Shown: piece by piece, positions 1 through 8,810 of the stretch | Position numbering within the stretch: position 1 is the first letter of the stretch | Layout of the letters: each line of letters begins with the position of its first letter | Assembly: GCF_030758295.1 (NCBI RefSeq) | Contig: NZ_CP132335.1 | Coordinates: 4,440,412 to 4,504,411 of the forward strand | DNA length: 64,000 nucleotides | Direction: 5' to 3' | Origin: Pararhizobium sp. IMCC21322 | GTDB lineage: Bacteria; Pseudomonadota; Alphaproteobacteria; Rhizobiales; GCA-2746425 | Made by a program: the position numbers and the translations under genes | The notes under the pieces: model-generated | What the model was told of the DNA's origin: nothing | Seen by the model: the letters and a program-made list of their open reading frames with translations, nothing else | The model's database searches: none

Positions 1-950
1 GCCCGTTGCAAATCCTCCGCGTTGCGACGTCCATAAGCCAGCGCCACACGTGTCGTCGCGACATTGGACAATCCAAGTGGTACCATGAAGGACAGGCTGG
101 CCAATTGCATGACAATGCCATGCGCTGCAAGCTCCAGCGTCCCGATGCGTCCAACCAAAATGGTGGCGGCAGCGAACAAGCCGACTTCAGCCAACAGGGT
201 CATGCCAATCGGGAAACCAAGACGAATAATCCGGCGCAAAATTTCAGTGTCAACGCGCCAGAACCGCCCATAAATCTCAAAATTCTTCATACGTTTGTCG
301 TACAACGACAACAAAACCATGCCTGCCAGTGTCAAAGTAGCAGTGCCCAGTGTTGCAACAGCGGCCCCCTCAACACCCAATTCCGGAGCGCCCCAATTGC
401 CAAATATGAACATGTAGTTCAGTGCGATATTGGCCACAACACCCAGAATGTTGATGGCAAACATTATGTTTGCGCAATCGAGCACAGTGTAAAATGCCCG
501 CAAATTCATGAACATCAGCATGGGCAACAAAGCCCATTTCGCAATGCCAATATAACCGCTGGCAAAACGGACCGTTTCAGGCGTCTGCCCTGCAAACAGC
601 AAAATTGCTTCCGTATTGAACAGAATCGCAATTGCCAAAATCGTGTACCCGCTGGCCACCCAGAACCCCATGCGAATGGTTCTGCGCAGCATAATCGGGT
701 CTTCAGCCCCCTGCGCCTCTGCTGCCAGTGGCAACACAGCCTGGGTCAGTCCCAGACCGACAATAAACAGCGTGAAGAAAAAGGCAGTCGCCAACGCCAG
801 TGCCGCCAGCTCGGCTGCGCCGAGCCGCCCAACCATCAACGTATCTGTAATCCCGATAGCCGCCTGTGCCAGCTGAATGCCGACCAAAGGCACAGACAGG
901 CTGAGTGTCTGTGCAAAGTGGGTGCGCCAGGATTTAATCGGCAGGGTCAC
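1..950 (-). CDS. MATE family multidrug/toxin efflux transporter, 3' end beyond left edge
   Basis: Reading the minus strand from a GTG at 950 gives an open frame of 316 codons that reaches the window edge without a stop, so the C-terminus is missing. The product is very hydrophobic and has the MATE (NorM/DinF-like) pattern: an early segment with GITDTLMVGRLG, long helical segments separated by short basic loops, and a second half with RLGFPIGMTLLAEVG. MATE proteins export cationic drugs and metabolites in exchange for Na+ or H+. An in-frame TGA lies three codons upstream of the GTG, which makes it the earliest possible start. The gene is divergent from pgsA with about 200 bp between them. The long plus-strand open frame over the same region is its antisense shadow. 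The family call is firm; the substrate is unknown. Confidence 0.87.
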   Translation of the reverse strand, partial: MTLPIKSWRTHFAQTLSLSVPLVGIQLAQAAIGITDTLMVGRLGAAELAALALATAFFFTLFIVGLGLTQAVLPLAAEAQGAEDPIMLRRTIRMGFWVASGYTILAIAILFNTEAILLFAGQTPETVRFASGYIGIAKWALLPMLMFMNLRAFYTVLDCANIMFAINILGVVANIALNYMFIFGNWGAPELGVEGAAVATLGTATLTLAGMVLLSLYDKRMKNFEIYGRFWRVDTEILRRIIRLGFPIGMTLLAEVGLFAAATILVGRIGTLELAAHGIVMQLASLSFMVPLGLSNVATTRVALAYGRRNAEDLQR

Positions 951-1156
951 GAATTGTCATTCTTCTTGGGATCGGGATAGCACCCCTATCTCGCCCAAGC
1001 GAAACACTCAAATGATCTTTTGTGAAGGCCAGATCAACTCTGATGATGAGGAACGCCGCCAGAGCGATCATCCCATGCTTAACCACCCATCACTTTAGCG
1101 CGACAATTCATCGGTTTAGCATTGACGCACACATGGCCCCGTGTTGCATTGCAAAA

Positions 1157-1765
1157 ATGACCATCGAACCAGCCACACATAAAAAAGACGGGCGTAGCAT
1201 CGTTTTCAGCCTGCCCAATATTCTGACATATGGGCGTATTCTGGCAGTGCCCGCCATTGTCGGCACTGCCTTTGTAGAGGGGGATTTCGGTCGCTGGCTC
1301 GGCCTGGGCATTTTTATTGTTGCCAGCATTACAGATTTTTTCGACGGCTATCTGGCGCGTGCCTGGCACCAGCAGTCTGCCTTGGGCCGCATGCTGGACC
1401 CGATTGCGGATAAATTGCTGATATCAGCCTGTCTTATTATTCTATGCGCCAATCAGGTTGTGTCAGGCATTTCGCTTTGGGCAGCAGCCATTATTCTGAT
1501 GCGGGAAATCTCGGTTTCAGGACTGCGCGAATTTCTGGCAGAATTACAGGTCAGCGTACCCGTTACCAAACTGGCAAAATGGAAAACCACATTTCAGATG
1601 GTGTCCCTTGGCTTTCTGCTGGCCGCACCCGCAGGCGACAAGGTACTGCCATTTAACACTGAAATTGGAATAGGCCTGTTATGGGTCGCCGCACTCTTGA
1701 CCCTGTATACCGGTTACGACTATTTTCGTGCCGGCCTCCGCCACCTGATCGACAGTGATCGCTAA
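1157..1765 (+). CDS. pgsA: CDP-diacylglycerol--glycerol-3-phosphate 3-phosphatidyltransferase
   Basis: Membrane enzyme that makes phosphatidylglycerophosphate from CDP-diacylglycerol and glycerol-3-phosphate, the committed step to phosphatidylglycerol and cardiolipin. The CDP-alcohol phosphatidyltransferase signature D-x2-DG-x2-AR-x8-G-x3-D-x3-D is complete (segment beginning DFFDGYLAR and ending LDPIAD). Four to five hydrophobic segments surround it, and 202 aa is normal for PgsA. I start at ATG 1157, just before the conserved SLPNILTYGRI segment. An upstream in-frame start at 1022 would add 45 residues that do not resemble the family. moaD follows after 15 bp and moaE 3 bp later, so the three genes probably form one transcript. 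Confidence 0.93.
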   Translation: MTIEPATHKKDGRSIVFSLPNILTYGRILAVPAIVGTAFVEGDFGRWLGLGIFIVASITDFFDGYLARAWHQQSALGRMLDPIADKLLISACLIILCANQVVSGISLWAAAIILMREISVSGLREFLAELQVSVPVTKLAKWKTTFQMVSLGFLLAAPAGDKVLPFNTEIGIGLLWVAALLTLYTGYDYFRAGLRHLIDSDR

Positions 1766-1780
1766 CGTCACGGATTTGCT

Positions 1781-2035
1781 ATGACGAAGCTGCTCTATTT
1801 TTCATGGGTTCGCGAACGTATTGGCGTCGCCAGCGAAGAACGCGACATTCCGGCCGATATTATGTCAGTGGAGCAGTTTCTGAACTGGCTGTCACAACAG
1901 GGCGATCAATATGAAAACGCCCTGACTGACGCCGCATCACTGCGCGTTGCCCTTGACCAGACTCACGTCACTGCGGATACCCCATTGGATGGAGCGCGGG
2001 AAATTGCAATTTTCCCACCCATGACCGGCGGGTAG
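1781..2035 (+). CDS. moaD: Molybdopterin synthase small (sulfur carrier) subunit MoaD
   Basis: 84-aa ubiquitin-fold protein ending in Gly-Gly, the C-terminus that is thiocarboxylated and donates sulfur to precursor Z (cPMP) in molybdopterin synthesis. The early LLYFSWVRERIG segment and the terminal FPPMTGG are typical of MoaD. It lies 15 bp after pgsA and 3 bp before moaE, its partner in the heterotetrameric synthase, which supports co-translation. Confidence 0.93.
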   Translation: MTKLLYFSWVRERIGVASEERDIPADIMSVEQFLNWLSQQGDQYENALTDAASLRVALDQTHVTADTPLDGAREIAIFPPMTGG

Positions 2036-2038
2036 ACC

Positions 2039-2524
2039 ATGTCAGACCAACCTGTAAAAATTGCCATTCAGCAGGAACAGTTTGATACGCAGGCTGAGAC
2101 TGAGTTTCTGGTGAAAAACTCCCCCAATGCTGGAGCGCTGGTGTCTTTTTCAGGCATTTGTCGGGCAGATGACACGCTGAGCGCTCTGGAGCTTGAGCAT
2201 TATCCGGGCATGGCCGAAACGCAAATTCAGAAAATCGTGGAAGAAGCCCTGGGCAAATGGCCCATACAAGGGGCGCTGGTCATTCACCGGGTCGGTAAAA
2301 TCGCAGTCGGTGAGACAATCGTTCTTGTAGCAGTCACCAGCACGCACCGTCATGCGGCCTTTGACGGCGCAAATTTCATCATGGACTTTCTGAAATCCCG
2401 TGCCCCTTTCTGGAAAAAGGAGCATCTGGCTAAAGGCGGTGAAGGCAGCTGGATCGACGCCAAGGAAAGCGACGAAGATGCCTTGTCCCGCTGGGGTCAG
2501 GACGCAGATACTCCCGGCGCCTGA
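2039..2524 (+). CDS. moaE: Molybdopterin synthase catalytic subunit MoaE
   Basis: 161-aa large subunit of molybdopterin synthase, which converts cPMP to molybdopterin using two MoaD thiocarboxylates. Family landmarks are the FSGICR segment, a LELEHYPGMAE stretch, the HRVGKIAVGE core, the STHRHAAFDG motif and FLKSRAPFWKKE, which holds the conserved lysines near the active site. It follows moaD by 3 bp. It is convergent with the TPR lipoprotein gene, with 32 bp between the two stops. Confidence 0.94.
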   Translation: MSDQPVKIAIQQEQFDTQAETEFLVKNSPNAGALVSFSGICRADDTLSALELEHYPGMAETQIQKIVEEALGKWPIQGALVIHRVGKIAVGETIVLVAVTSTHRHAAFDGANFIMDFLKSRAPFWKKEHLAKGGEGSWIDAKESDEDALSRWGQDADTPGA

Positions 2525-2556
2525 CAGCAATTACAAGCTTTTTGCAGCCAGCAGGA

Positions 2557-3435
2557 TCAGCTGGTCTGACGTGCCTGATTAAGCGCTTCACGCGCATTCG
2601 GCAGTGAAGGATTGAGTGTCAAAGCCTTCTGGAAAGCAGCGGCGGCTTCCTTGTCCCGGTTCAGCCTTTGCAGTGCAACGCCCTGATTATACCAGGCTTG
2701 CGCACTGCCGCGGTCACGGCTGACGGCGGCGTTGAAGTCTTCCAATGCTGATTGCGCATCGCCAGTGACCAGATAGCTTTCGCCGCGCGCATTGTAGGGC
2801 GGTGCCGCTTGAGGTGACAGACCAATGGCAGTCGTAAAGTCTTCCAGCGCAAAATTATGCAGCTTTTGAGCCTGATAGACGAGCCCGCGATTGTGGAATG
2901 CTTCCGGGTCGGTCCGGTCTATCTGGATCGCCCGATTATAATCTTCAAGTGCCAGAGCCAGCTGGTTTTGGCGGCGATAGACGTTGCCGCGCCGGACATA
3001 GGCATTGGCATATTGTGGATCGACCTGCAAAGCGCGGTTGTAATCTTCCACCGCTTTGGCATCCTCGCCTTTCAGGCGGTAGACAAGACCACGGTTTGCG
3101 TAGGCCTGGGCAAAACGCGGGTTGATCTGAAGGGCGCGGTTAAAATCCGCAATGGCATCGTCATATCGGCCAGCTTTGCCGAGTGCAGCACCACGAATAT
3201 TGTAAGCGTTGGGATCATTCGGGCTGCGATCCACAACGGCCGACAAACTGTCAAGATTGGCGGCTGATCCGGCCTGCGCATTCTGACCGCTCAAGGATGC
3301 GTTCTGCAAGCTCGTGCCCTGGCAAGCTGCCAAAAGCCCGGCAAACACTACAATACCCGTGAATCGAACGATACGAGCGAGCCGAAAAATTCGGGTGCCT
3401 GAAGAGATGTTGTAGACAGAATGCGAAAACGTCAT
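2557..3435 (-). CDS. TPR-repeat lipoprotein (NlpI-like)
   Basis: 292-aa predicted lipoprotein. A basic N-terminus and a hydrophobic stretch lead to a lipobox (GLLAAC, Cys38), so the mature protein should be lipid-anchored on the periplasmic side. The rest is about six tetratricopeptide repeats, each with the Y/A-x-N/R-RG-x-A/V pattern (NPRFAQAYANRGLVY, DPQYANAYVRRGNVY and so on). TPR lipoproteins such as NlpI act as adaptors for envelope hydrolases; that role is only inferred here. An earlier in-frame ATG at 3495 exists, but it lacks a ribosome-binding site and would put an implausible 20-residue extension before the signal peptide. Confidence 0.82.
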   Translation of the reverse strand: MTFSHSVYNISSGTRIFRLARIVRFTGIVVFAGLLAACQGTSLQNASLSGQNAQAGSAANLDSLSAVVDRSPNDPNAYNIRGAALGKAGRYDDAIADFNRALQINPRFAQAYANRGLVYRLKGEDAKAVEDYNRALQVDPQYANAYVRRGNVYRRQNQLALALEDYNRAIQIDRTDPEAFHNRGLVYQAQKLHNFALEDFTTAIGLSPQAAPPYNARGESYLVTGDAQSALEDFNAAVSRDRGSAQAWYNQGVALQRLNRDKEAAAAFQKALTLNPSLPNAREALNQARQTS

Positions 3436-3526
3436 GGTGCCACTCAACCCTCTTAGCCCAAAGTCCCTGCCCCTATTATCCAATAAATGAGGCATTTAAA
3501 AGAACTGTGGACGCTTGGTAAAACGC

Positions 3527-3559
3527 AAAAAAAGCGGTTCCGGCAGCAGCCGACCGCTT
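3527..3559 (-). terminator. Rho-independent terminator downstream of rpsU
   Basis: On the minus strand AAGCGGT (3559-3553) pairs perfectly with ACCGCTT (3538-3532), and a run of T follows immediately (3533-3527). It lies about 50 bp past the rpsU stop in the right orientation. The TPR gene continues further downstream on the same strand, so the hairpin separates the two transcripts. Confidence 0.75.
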
Positions 3560-3610
3560 CTTAAACTCTTAATTCAGAACGCCATCCGATGAAACGGAAG
3601 CGCAAAGCAC

Positions 3611-3835
3611 TTAGCGGCGAGCCTTCTTGGGAAGGATGCCTTCGCGCTGTGCACGCTTGCGAGCCAGTTTGCGGGATCTGCGAACAGCCTCAGCTTTTTC
3701 ACGAGCACGCTTCTCTGAAGGTTTTTCAAAGTGGCTGCGCAGTTTCATTTCACGAAACACGCCTTCGCGCTGCAGCTTTTTCTTCAGCGCTTTAAGCGCC
3801 TGATCAACATTATTGTCACGAACGGATACTAGCAC
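3611..3835 (-). CDS. rpsU: 30S ribosomal protein S21
   Basis: 74-aa, very basic protein that matches bacterial S21 along its whole length: [18 protein letters not shown] at the N-terminus, the [11 protein letters not shown] core, and an Arg/Lys-rich C-terminal tail. S21 binds the small subunit near the anti-Shine-Dalgarno region of 16S rRNA. The start is a GTG at 3835 with a purine-rich stretch upstream. It is monocistronic, with a promoter candidate at 3888-3916 and a terminator at 3527-3559. Confidence 0.95.
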   Translation of the reverse strand: MLVSVRDNNVDQALKALKKKLQREGVFREMKLRSHFEKPSEKRAREKAEAVRRSRKLARKRAQREGILPKKARR

Positions 3836-3887
3836 GTAGCTCGTCTCTCTTTCTGGTTACAGTGTGGCCCTGGATCAATTTGAGCCG

Positions 3888-3916
3888 CTTATAGTCTGGT
3901 GAACGTCCATCGTAAA
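3888..3916 (-). promoter_or_regulatory. Candidate sigma-70 promoter of rpsU
   Basis: On the minus strand a TTTACG hexamer (3916-3911) and a TATAAG hexamer (3893-3888) are separated by 17 bp and lie 53 bp upstream of the rpsU start. The match to consensus is 4/6 and 5/6. Found by eye only. Confidence 0.45.
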
Positions 3917-4086
3917 CCCGCATTTGGTCCAAGCTGCGACCTGACTTTTGGCCGAGCACCCAATGGCAAATTCCGAGACTGTTCAGAATGAACCGGCTCC
4001 ATAGCAGACCAACCCAATATTGTCCACACTACAGCCACAGGTTTTCGAGTCCAAAACTGCCCGGGTCACAAGTTCCGGCAAGCATC

Positions 4087-5172
4087 TTAACGCGTTGCAG
4101 AAACCGTGTTCACATGCCCCATTTTCCGGCCCGGCCGGGTCTCGCCTTTGCCATATAGATGCACCCGACTGAAAGGATCTGCCGCAAAACCCTGCCAGGC
4201 GTTCATATCGTCGCCAATGAGATTGGTCATAACGACATTGCTGTGATGTTTGCCATCGCCCAGCGGCCAGCCTGCAACAGCTCTGATATGCTGCTCGAAC
4301 TGATCAATGACAGCGCCGTCCTGCGTCCAATGCCCCGAATTATGCACCCTTGGTGCAATCTCATTGACCAGAAGTGCCGGCTGTTCTGAAGTCCCCGATA
4401 CAAAAAACTCAATCCCCATCACGCCCACATAATCGAGCTGACTGAGAATCGCTTCTGCGGCGGAGGTGGCTTCCGCCAGAATTTGAGGCGGAAGACCGGA
4501 TGGCAAAGTGGTGGTTTTCAGAATGTGGTTTTCGTGATGGTTAAGCGCCATTTCATAAGAGGCCACCTGACCATCAAGGCCTCTGGCGGCAATTACAGAC
4601 GTTTCTGCAAAGAATGGCACAAAGGCTTCCAGCACACAGGGCTTGCCGCCCAGGATTTCAAACGCAGTGGAAACGTCCGAAGCGCTCCGAAGGATGACCT
4701 GCCCTTTTCCATCATAGCCAAAGCGTCTGGTTTTCAACACGCAAGGCAAACCAAGCTCGTGAACAGCTGCAGCCAGATCATCTGATGAATCCACGGCGCG
4801 GAATTGCGCCAAAGGCACACCTACATTTTGCAGAAAACGTTTTTCGATCAGGCGATCCTGCGCTGTTTTCAGCGCAGAAATTCCGGGCCGAATTGGCACA
4901 AGCTTTTCAATGTGCAGCAACGGCTCAATCGGAACATTCTCAAATTCATAGCTCAGCACATCAACTGATTCTGCAAAGCGGGCCAGAGCCTCCAGATCCT
5001 CATAAGGCTTGCACGTGCTAAGCCCGGTGCGCTGAAACGCCGGACTATTGTTCTCCGGTGCATAAATATGTGGCTGAAAGCCCATTTCACTGGCGGCACC
5101 GGCCAGCATTGCGCCAAGTTGCCCTCCGCCCAAAATGCCAATTCGACTGCCAGGTGCTAAGGGGGCCTTCAT
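4087..5172 (-). CDS. purK: 5-(carboxyamino)imidazole ribonucleotide synthase PurK
   Basis: 361-aa ATP-grasp enzyme of purine synthesis that carboxylates AIR with bicarbonate and ATP to give N5-CAIR. It has the N-terminal dinucleotide-like GILGGGQLGAML motif, the ATP-grasp VLKTRRFGYDGKGQ loop, and the metal-binding VNEIAPRVHNSGHWT segment diagnostic of PurK. It follows purE by 21 bp on the same strand, the usual purE-purK pair, and the next enzyme of the path (PurE) is its immediate neighbour. Confidence 0.95.
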   Translation of the reverse strand: MKAPLAPGSRIGILGGGQLGAMLAGAASEMGFQPHIYAPENNSPAFQRTGLSTCKPYEDLEALARFAESVDVLSYEFENVPIEPLLHIEKLVPIRPGISALKTAQDRLIEKRFLQNVGVPLAQFRAVDSSDDLAAAVHELGLPCVLKTRRFGYDGKGQVILRSASDVSTAFEILGGKPCVLEAFVPFFAETSVIAARGLDGQVASYEMALNHHENHILKTTTLPSGLPPQILAEATSAAEAILSQLDYVGVMGIEFFVSGTSEQPALLVNEIAPRVHNSGHWTQDGAVIDQFEQHIRAVAGWPLGDGKHHSNVVMTNLIGDDMNAWQGFAADPFSRVHLYGKGETRPGRKMGHVNTVSATR

Positions 5173-5193
5173 ATCAGTCTCGGATCCTTGAAA

Positions 5194-5736
5194 TCAGACA
5201 GTATCGGTGGGTTCGTGCTGTACACTTGCCGTTTGTGCCGTGCGCCAATCGTCAAGACGCGCAGCAAGACTATCGTCCGACAGCGCCAGAATGGCGGCTG
5301 CCAGAAGTGCCGCATTTTTTGCACCAGCGTCACCAATGGCAAGGGTACCAACAGGAATGCCTGCTGGCATCTGCACAATGGACAAAAGGCTGTCTTGCCC
5401 GGACATGGTAATGGATTTTACAGGAACGCCCAGAACCGGTAGCGGTGTCATGGAAGCACACATCCCAGGCAAATGGGCGGCCCCGCCTGCACCAGCAATA
5501 ATGACCTTAAATCCGTTCTCACGCGCCGATTTAGAAAAACTGACCAGGCGATCCGGTGTCCGATGGGCAGACACTATCTGGGTCTTGAAGCCAATACCCA
5601 GTTTTGACAGGATATCAGCTGCCCCCTTCATGGTTGGCCAGTCCGATTGACTGCCCATAATGACCGCAACTGGACATTCGTCCGGCCCGCGCCCATCCAC
5701 ATCACTATTTTGTGGCTCTTGAGAAGAGACAGCCAT
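5194..5736 (-). CDS. purE: N5-carboxyaminoimidazole ribonucleotide mutase PurE
   Basis: 180-aa class I PurE, which isomerises N5-CAIR to CAIR. Signature segments are [12 protein letters not shown], the SAHRTPDR substrate loop (with the conserved His), [11 protein letters not shown], and VPVKS followed by [17 protein letters not shown]. The first 20 residues are a poorly conserved extension. It is first in the purEK operon; the YdcH-like gene upstream lies 118 bp away on the same strand and could share its transcript. Confidence 0.95.
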   Translation of the reverse strand: MAVSSQEPQNSDVDGRGPDECPVAVIMGSQSDWPTMKGAADILSKLGIGFKTQIVSAHRTPDRLVSFSKSARENGFKVIIAGAGGAAHLPGMCASMTPLPVLGVPVKSITMSGQDSLLSIVQMPAGIPVGTLAIGDAGAKNAALLAAAILALSDDSLAARLDDWRTAQTASVQHEPTDTV

Positions 5737-5854
5737 TACACATCTTCCATCGATTTGCAGTGGTCAGGGTCGTGCCCCGGAAAGCAAGCTGCCTACGCGG
5801 CAAACGTCGAAAATGCAAGGTTCACATCTACGAAACTGTCGAGTTTGACACCAA

Positions 5855-6082
5855 TCAGGCAATTATATCAGGTAGTAATGCATCTTCCAGTTCTGCAATC
5901 TTGTCTTTCAGAAGCAGTTTCTTTTTCTTCAGACGCTGGAGTTGAAGCGCATCAGACAGGCCGCTTTGCAACAAGGCGGCAATGGCCGCATCCAGATCCC
6001 TGTGCTCCTGTCGAAGAATGGCAAGCCTGCCGCGCTGCTCCAACTGCGGAATTTCTTCAAGATCATGCTGTTCGTCACTCAT
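5855..6082 (-). CDS. YdcH/DUF465 family small protein
   Basis: 75-aa, highly charged, predicted coiled-coil protein with the DUF465 core (LRQEHRDLDAAI, then RLKKKKLLLKDKIAELE). The biochemical role of this family is not established. It sits upstream of purEK and is divergent from a second member of the same family at 6278. The two share the LKK/MKR-x-KLLLK-(D/E)-x-I helix. Confidence 0.82.
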   Translation of the reverse strand: MSDEQHDLEEIPQLEQRGRLAILRQEHRDLDAAIAALLQSGLSDALQLQRLKKKKLLLKDKIAELEDALLPDIIA

Positions 6083-6277
6083 CGCCCAATAGACCTGTTG
6101 TCAGGTAAACAAGCCCTATCTTACCTGATTGAAGGCTGTCGTGGCGAGGTCAAATAGGGCAAAATCAAATGGAAATATCGGATCTTTCCATTTTGCAGTG
6201 CACACAAACTCATATTCGACAGATTCATCGGAATATGAGAGAATACACGTGTTGATAGAAAACCAAGGAGATTGACT

Positions 6278-6457
6278 ATGAGCATGGATGTACATTTGTC
6301 CAAATTGCAAGAACGTCATGCAACCCTCGAACAACAAATTTCCAAGGCAAACCAGCATCCTTCCATTGATTCTCTTGAGCTTTCAGAGATGAAAAGACGA
6401 AAACTTCTCCTGAAAGAAGAGATTGAGCGCCTCCGAACGGAGCCGCTGCTCAATTAG
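6278..6457 (+). CDS. YdcH/DUF465 family small protein, second copy
   Basis: 59-aa DUF465 protein, predicted to be entirely helical: LQERHATLEQQIS followed by MKRRKLLLKEEIERL. The start is set by an AAGGAG at 6265-6270 seven bases before ATG 6278; a TTG two codons earlier is too close to that site. A strong terminator follows at 6474. The gene is divergent from its paralogue at 5855-6082. Confidence 0.82.
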   Translation: MSMDVHLSKLQERHATLEQQISKANQHPSIDSLELSEMKRRKLLLKEEIERLRTEPLLN

Positions 6458-6473
6458 CGAAAGACCAATAAAA

Positions 6474-6502
6474 ACGCCGGGTGTCACCACCCGGCGTCTT
6501 TG
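6474..6502 (+). terminator. Rho-independent terminator after the second YdcH gene
   Basis: Perfect 10-bp stem ACGCCGGGTG (6474-6483) and CACCCGGCGT (6488-6497) with a 4-nt loop, followed by CTTTGTT. It lies 17 bp past the stop at 6457. Confidence 0.8.
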
Positions 6503-6600
6503 TTAAGTGATTCGTTTTCCAATCGGACTTTCCAGACAGCGCCAATTAAATCTGCCAATTGAGACCAGACACTGGCCTCCTGACACCGTAATAAAAAAAA

Positions 6601-7371
6601 TCAGGCCTTGTCTTTGGCGTCCCGCAGAAAACCAAAAACACTCTCTGCGCTGGCATCGGGCATACCAATGGCCTGTTTCAAATCCGCTTCATCCGCGCGC
6701 AGAAACGGGTTGGTCTGGCGCTCCAGCCCTATGGTGCTGGGTAAGGTTGGCAGATCATCCCTGCGCAACCGCGCAACCTCTTCGGCCCGCGCCTTGAGTT
6801 TTGCGTTATCCGGATCAACCGACAACGCAAAGCGCGCGTTTGCCAATGTATACTCATGGCCACAATAGAGCCGCGTTGCATCTGGCAAAGCACCCAGTTT
6901 TTCGAGCGATTCCCACATCATGGCGTAGTCGCCCTCAAACACCCGGCCACAGCCAAGGGCAAACAATGTATCTCCGGCGAAGACAATTTTGTCATCGCTG
7001 AACCAATAGCTCACATGGTCAAGCGTGTGTCCTGGCGTTTCAAGCACGTTGATGTCCCGCCCGGACCACTCGATCACATTGCCCTGCGAAACCGGCAAAT
7101 CAATGCCGCTCACTTTTTCCATGGAACGCTTGGGGCCGATCAGGCGCGGCTGAAACCGGTCATGCAGGGCTGGCAGGCCTGCGGTATGATCAGCATGATG
7201 ATGGGTCAGGAACACATGGCTGAGCTTCCAGCCCTTGCGGTCCAGCGCGTCCAGAATGGGTTGTCCATCCGGCGCATCAATGGCCGCGGTCAGACCGGTA
7301 TCCGGATCATGCACCAGAACGCCGAAATTGTCGCTTCGGCACATGAATTGTTCAATGACCAGTTCGGACAT
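6601..7371 (-). CDS. gloB: Hydroxyacylglutathione hydrolase (glyoxalase II)
   Basis: 256-aa metallo-beta-lactamase-fold enzyme that hydrolyses S-D-lactoylglutathione in methylglyoxal detoxification. It has the THHHADH dinuclear-metal motif, the ETPGHTLDH and FAGDTLFALGCGRVFEG segments, and YCGHEYTLANARFA, which carry further metal ligands and the glutathione-binding region, plus the usual C-terminal helical domain. I start at ATG 7371, preceded by AGGAAA; two in-frame codons further upstream are less well placed. The gene is divergent from a methyltransferase, with 52 bp between the starts. Confidence 0.93.
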   Translation of the reverse strand: MSELVIEQFMCRSDNFGVLVHDPDTGLTAAIDAPDGQPILDALDRKGWKLSHVFLTHHHADHTAGLPALHDRFQPRLIGPKRSMEKVSGIDLPVSQGNVIEWSGRDINVLETPGHTLDHVSYWFSDDKIVFAGDTLFALGCGRVFEGDYAMMWESLEKLGALPDATRLYCGHEYTLANARFALSVDPDNAKLKARAEEVARLRRDDLPTLPSTIGLERQTNPFLRADEADLKQAIGMPDASAESVFGFLRDAKDKA

Positions 7372-7423
7372 AATTTTCCTCATTCCTTTTCCCAAGCGGC
7401 ACAGTGTGGGATATACGTAGCCA

Positions 7424-8230
7424 ATGCAATTGGATGTTGTCGATCTACTGGAATTTTATCGCACCCCGCTGGGCCGGGTTGCAGCTGGCATATTGTCACG
7501 AAAACTCACGGAGTTCTGGCCTGATACCAAACAGGATCGTGTCCTGGGGCTTGGATTTCCAACACCCTATCTTGGCGCATTTGTTGAAGGCAGCGAGCGG
7601 GTTTTTGCTTTTATGCCCGCAGGGCAAGGCATTTTTGCCTGGCCAAAAGAAGGAAACCGTTCGGCTGTGCTGGTGGATGAAACAGCCCTTCCTTTGCCCG
7701 ATTCCTCAATTGACCGACTGCTGATGGTCCACACGCTGGAAATGGTCAATGATCCACTGGCTACTCTCCAGGAGGCCTGGCGCGTCATGGCACCTGGTGG
7801 ACGCATTATCATTATTGTTCCTTCACGTGGTGGCCTGTGGTCGCGGCTGGAAGCATCACCCTTCGGCTTCGGTAGGCCATTCAGCCGAGGCCAATTGCAG
7901 AAACTTTTGCGAAATGCCCTGTTCTCACCGGAAAGATGGGATGGTGCGCTGTATCTGCCGCCCTCCACTTCACGCATGATGCTGCGATCAGCCAATGCCA
8001 TTGAAAAGGCCGGCCAGAAATTCTGGCCCGCTTTGTCAGGTGTCATTGTGGCAGAGGCCACCAAACGTCTGTATCAGGGGCTTCCCGTTGCAAACAAGGC
8101 CAAATCATCCAGACAGTTGCGGCCCACACTCGTCCCCGCATCGACCCGGCAGAACCACAATCCTGTCACGCCCGACGATGCTAAAAATTCATTTTTCTGT
8201 TGTCACCGACATCGGGCTGTTGGTCAGTGA
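7424..8230 (+). CDS. Class I SAM-dependent methyltransferase
   Basis: 268-aa protein with a methyltransferase-11-type core: VLGLGFPTPYLGAF in the position of the SAM-binding loop (more degenerate than the usual ExGxGxG), LPLPDSSIDRLLMVHTLEMV for motif II, and LQEAWRVMAPGGRIIIIVPSRGG for the post-I/III region. The substrate is unknown. The position divergent from gloB suggests, but does not show, a glyoxalase-related role. The last 50 bp overlap the 3' end of the convergent flavoprotein gene, and the final 15 or so residues are not family-like, so the C-terminus may have been extended by loss of an earlier stop. Confidence 0.8.
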   Translation: MQLDVVDLLEFYRTPLGRVAAGILSRKLTEFWPDTKQDRVLGLGFPTPYLGAFVEGSERVFAFMPAGQGIFAWPKEGNRSAVLVDETALPLPDSSIDRLLMVHTLEMVNDPLATLQEAWRVMAPGGRIIIIVPSRGGLWSRLEASPFGFGRPFSRGQLQKLLRNALFSPERWDGALYLPPSTSRMMLRSANAIEKAGQKFWPALSGVIVAEATKRLYQGLPVANKAKSSRQLRPTLVPASTRQNHNPVTPDDAKNSFFCCHRHRAVGQ

Positions 8231-8660
8231 AGTAACCCTTTGCCATCTCATATGCTGTCCTGATTTTACCGCTGGTGTTATCCCAATATTCCGCCTGCTC
8301 CGGCCTTACGGAAATTACGGCAACGTCCGCTGTGTCTGCATCGCCGTCAAACCAGATTTCACAGTAGGGTCCCCACAATTTTTTGATCAATGCGCGGTCT
8401 CTGGAGACCACTCCGCGGCCCGAGACTGAAGCGAAGCGATAATCTGACGGATCTGAAAAGTTCAGCGCAAGATCACTGTCGTGATGTAACTCATCCAGTT
8501 TCGGAGTGCCGTTTTCCGTCAGAAAATGTATGACGCCCGCTTCACGTTCTACGCGTGGGGCCATGGGGCGAGACCGCAGCTTACCGCCATCATTTGTGGT
8601 TACCATGCAGATATTGTGATCTTCAATCAGGTCCCAGAAATTCTCGTGAGTCTCAGTCAT
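8181..8660 (-). CDS. Pyridoxamine 5'-phosphate oxidase family (general stress type) protein
   Basis: 159-aa split-beta-barrel flavin-binding fold: NFWDLIEDHNICMVTTNDGGKL, RSRPMAPR, HFLTENGTPKLDEL, and the SGRGVVSRD and WGPYCEIWF segments typical of the general-stress-protein-26 branch, which binds FMN or F420 rather than making PLP. The start at ATG 8660 is chosen because GGAG lies six bases upstream. The 3' end overlaps the convergent methyltransferase gene by 50 bp. Confidence 0.85.
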   Translation of the reverse strand: MTETHENFWDLIEDHNICMVTTNDGGKLRSRPMAPRVEREAGVIHFLTENGTPKLDELHHDSDLALNFSDPSDYRFASVSGRGVVSRDRALIKKLWGPYCEIWFDGDADTADVAVISVRPEQAEYWDNTSGKIRTAYEMAKGYFTDQQPDVGDNRKMNF

Positions 8661-8810
8661 ACAACGCTCCATAAAAAACATATCTTGTTGTCACATCATC
8701 ACTCGGTGACGACTTGGGTTAACAACACCACAGGGCTGTTTAGGTTCCATCATCCGGGCCTGAATCTGGGCCAGACCACCCAAAAAATATGCCCACTATG
8801 TCAATTGCTA

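Noticed and set aside
6-980. Plus-strand open frame of 324 codons
   Set aside because: It is antisense to the MATE transporter, whose hydrophobic frame and family motifs on the minus strand are clear.
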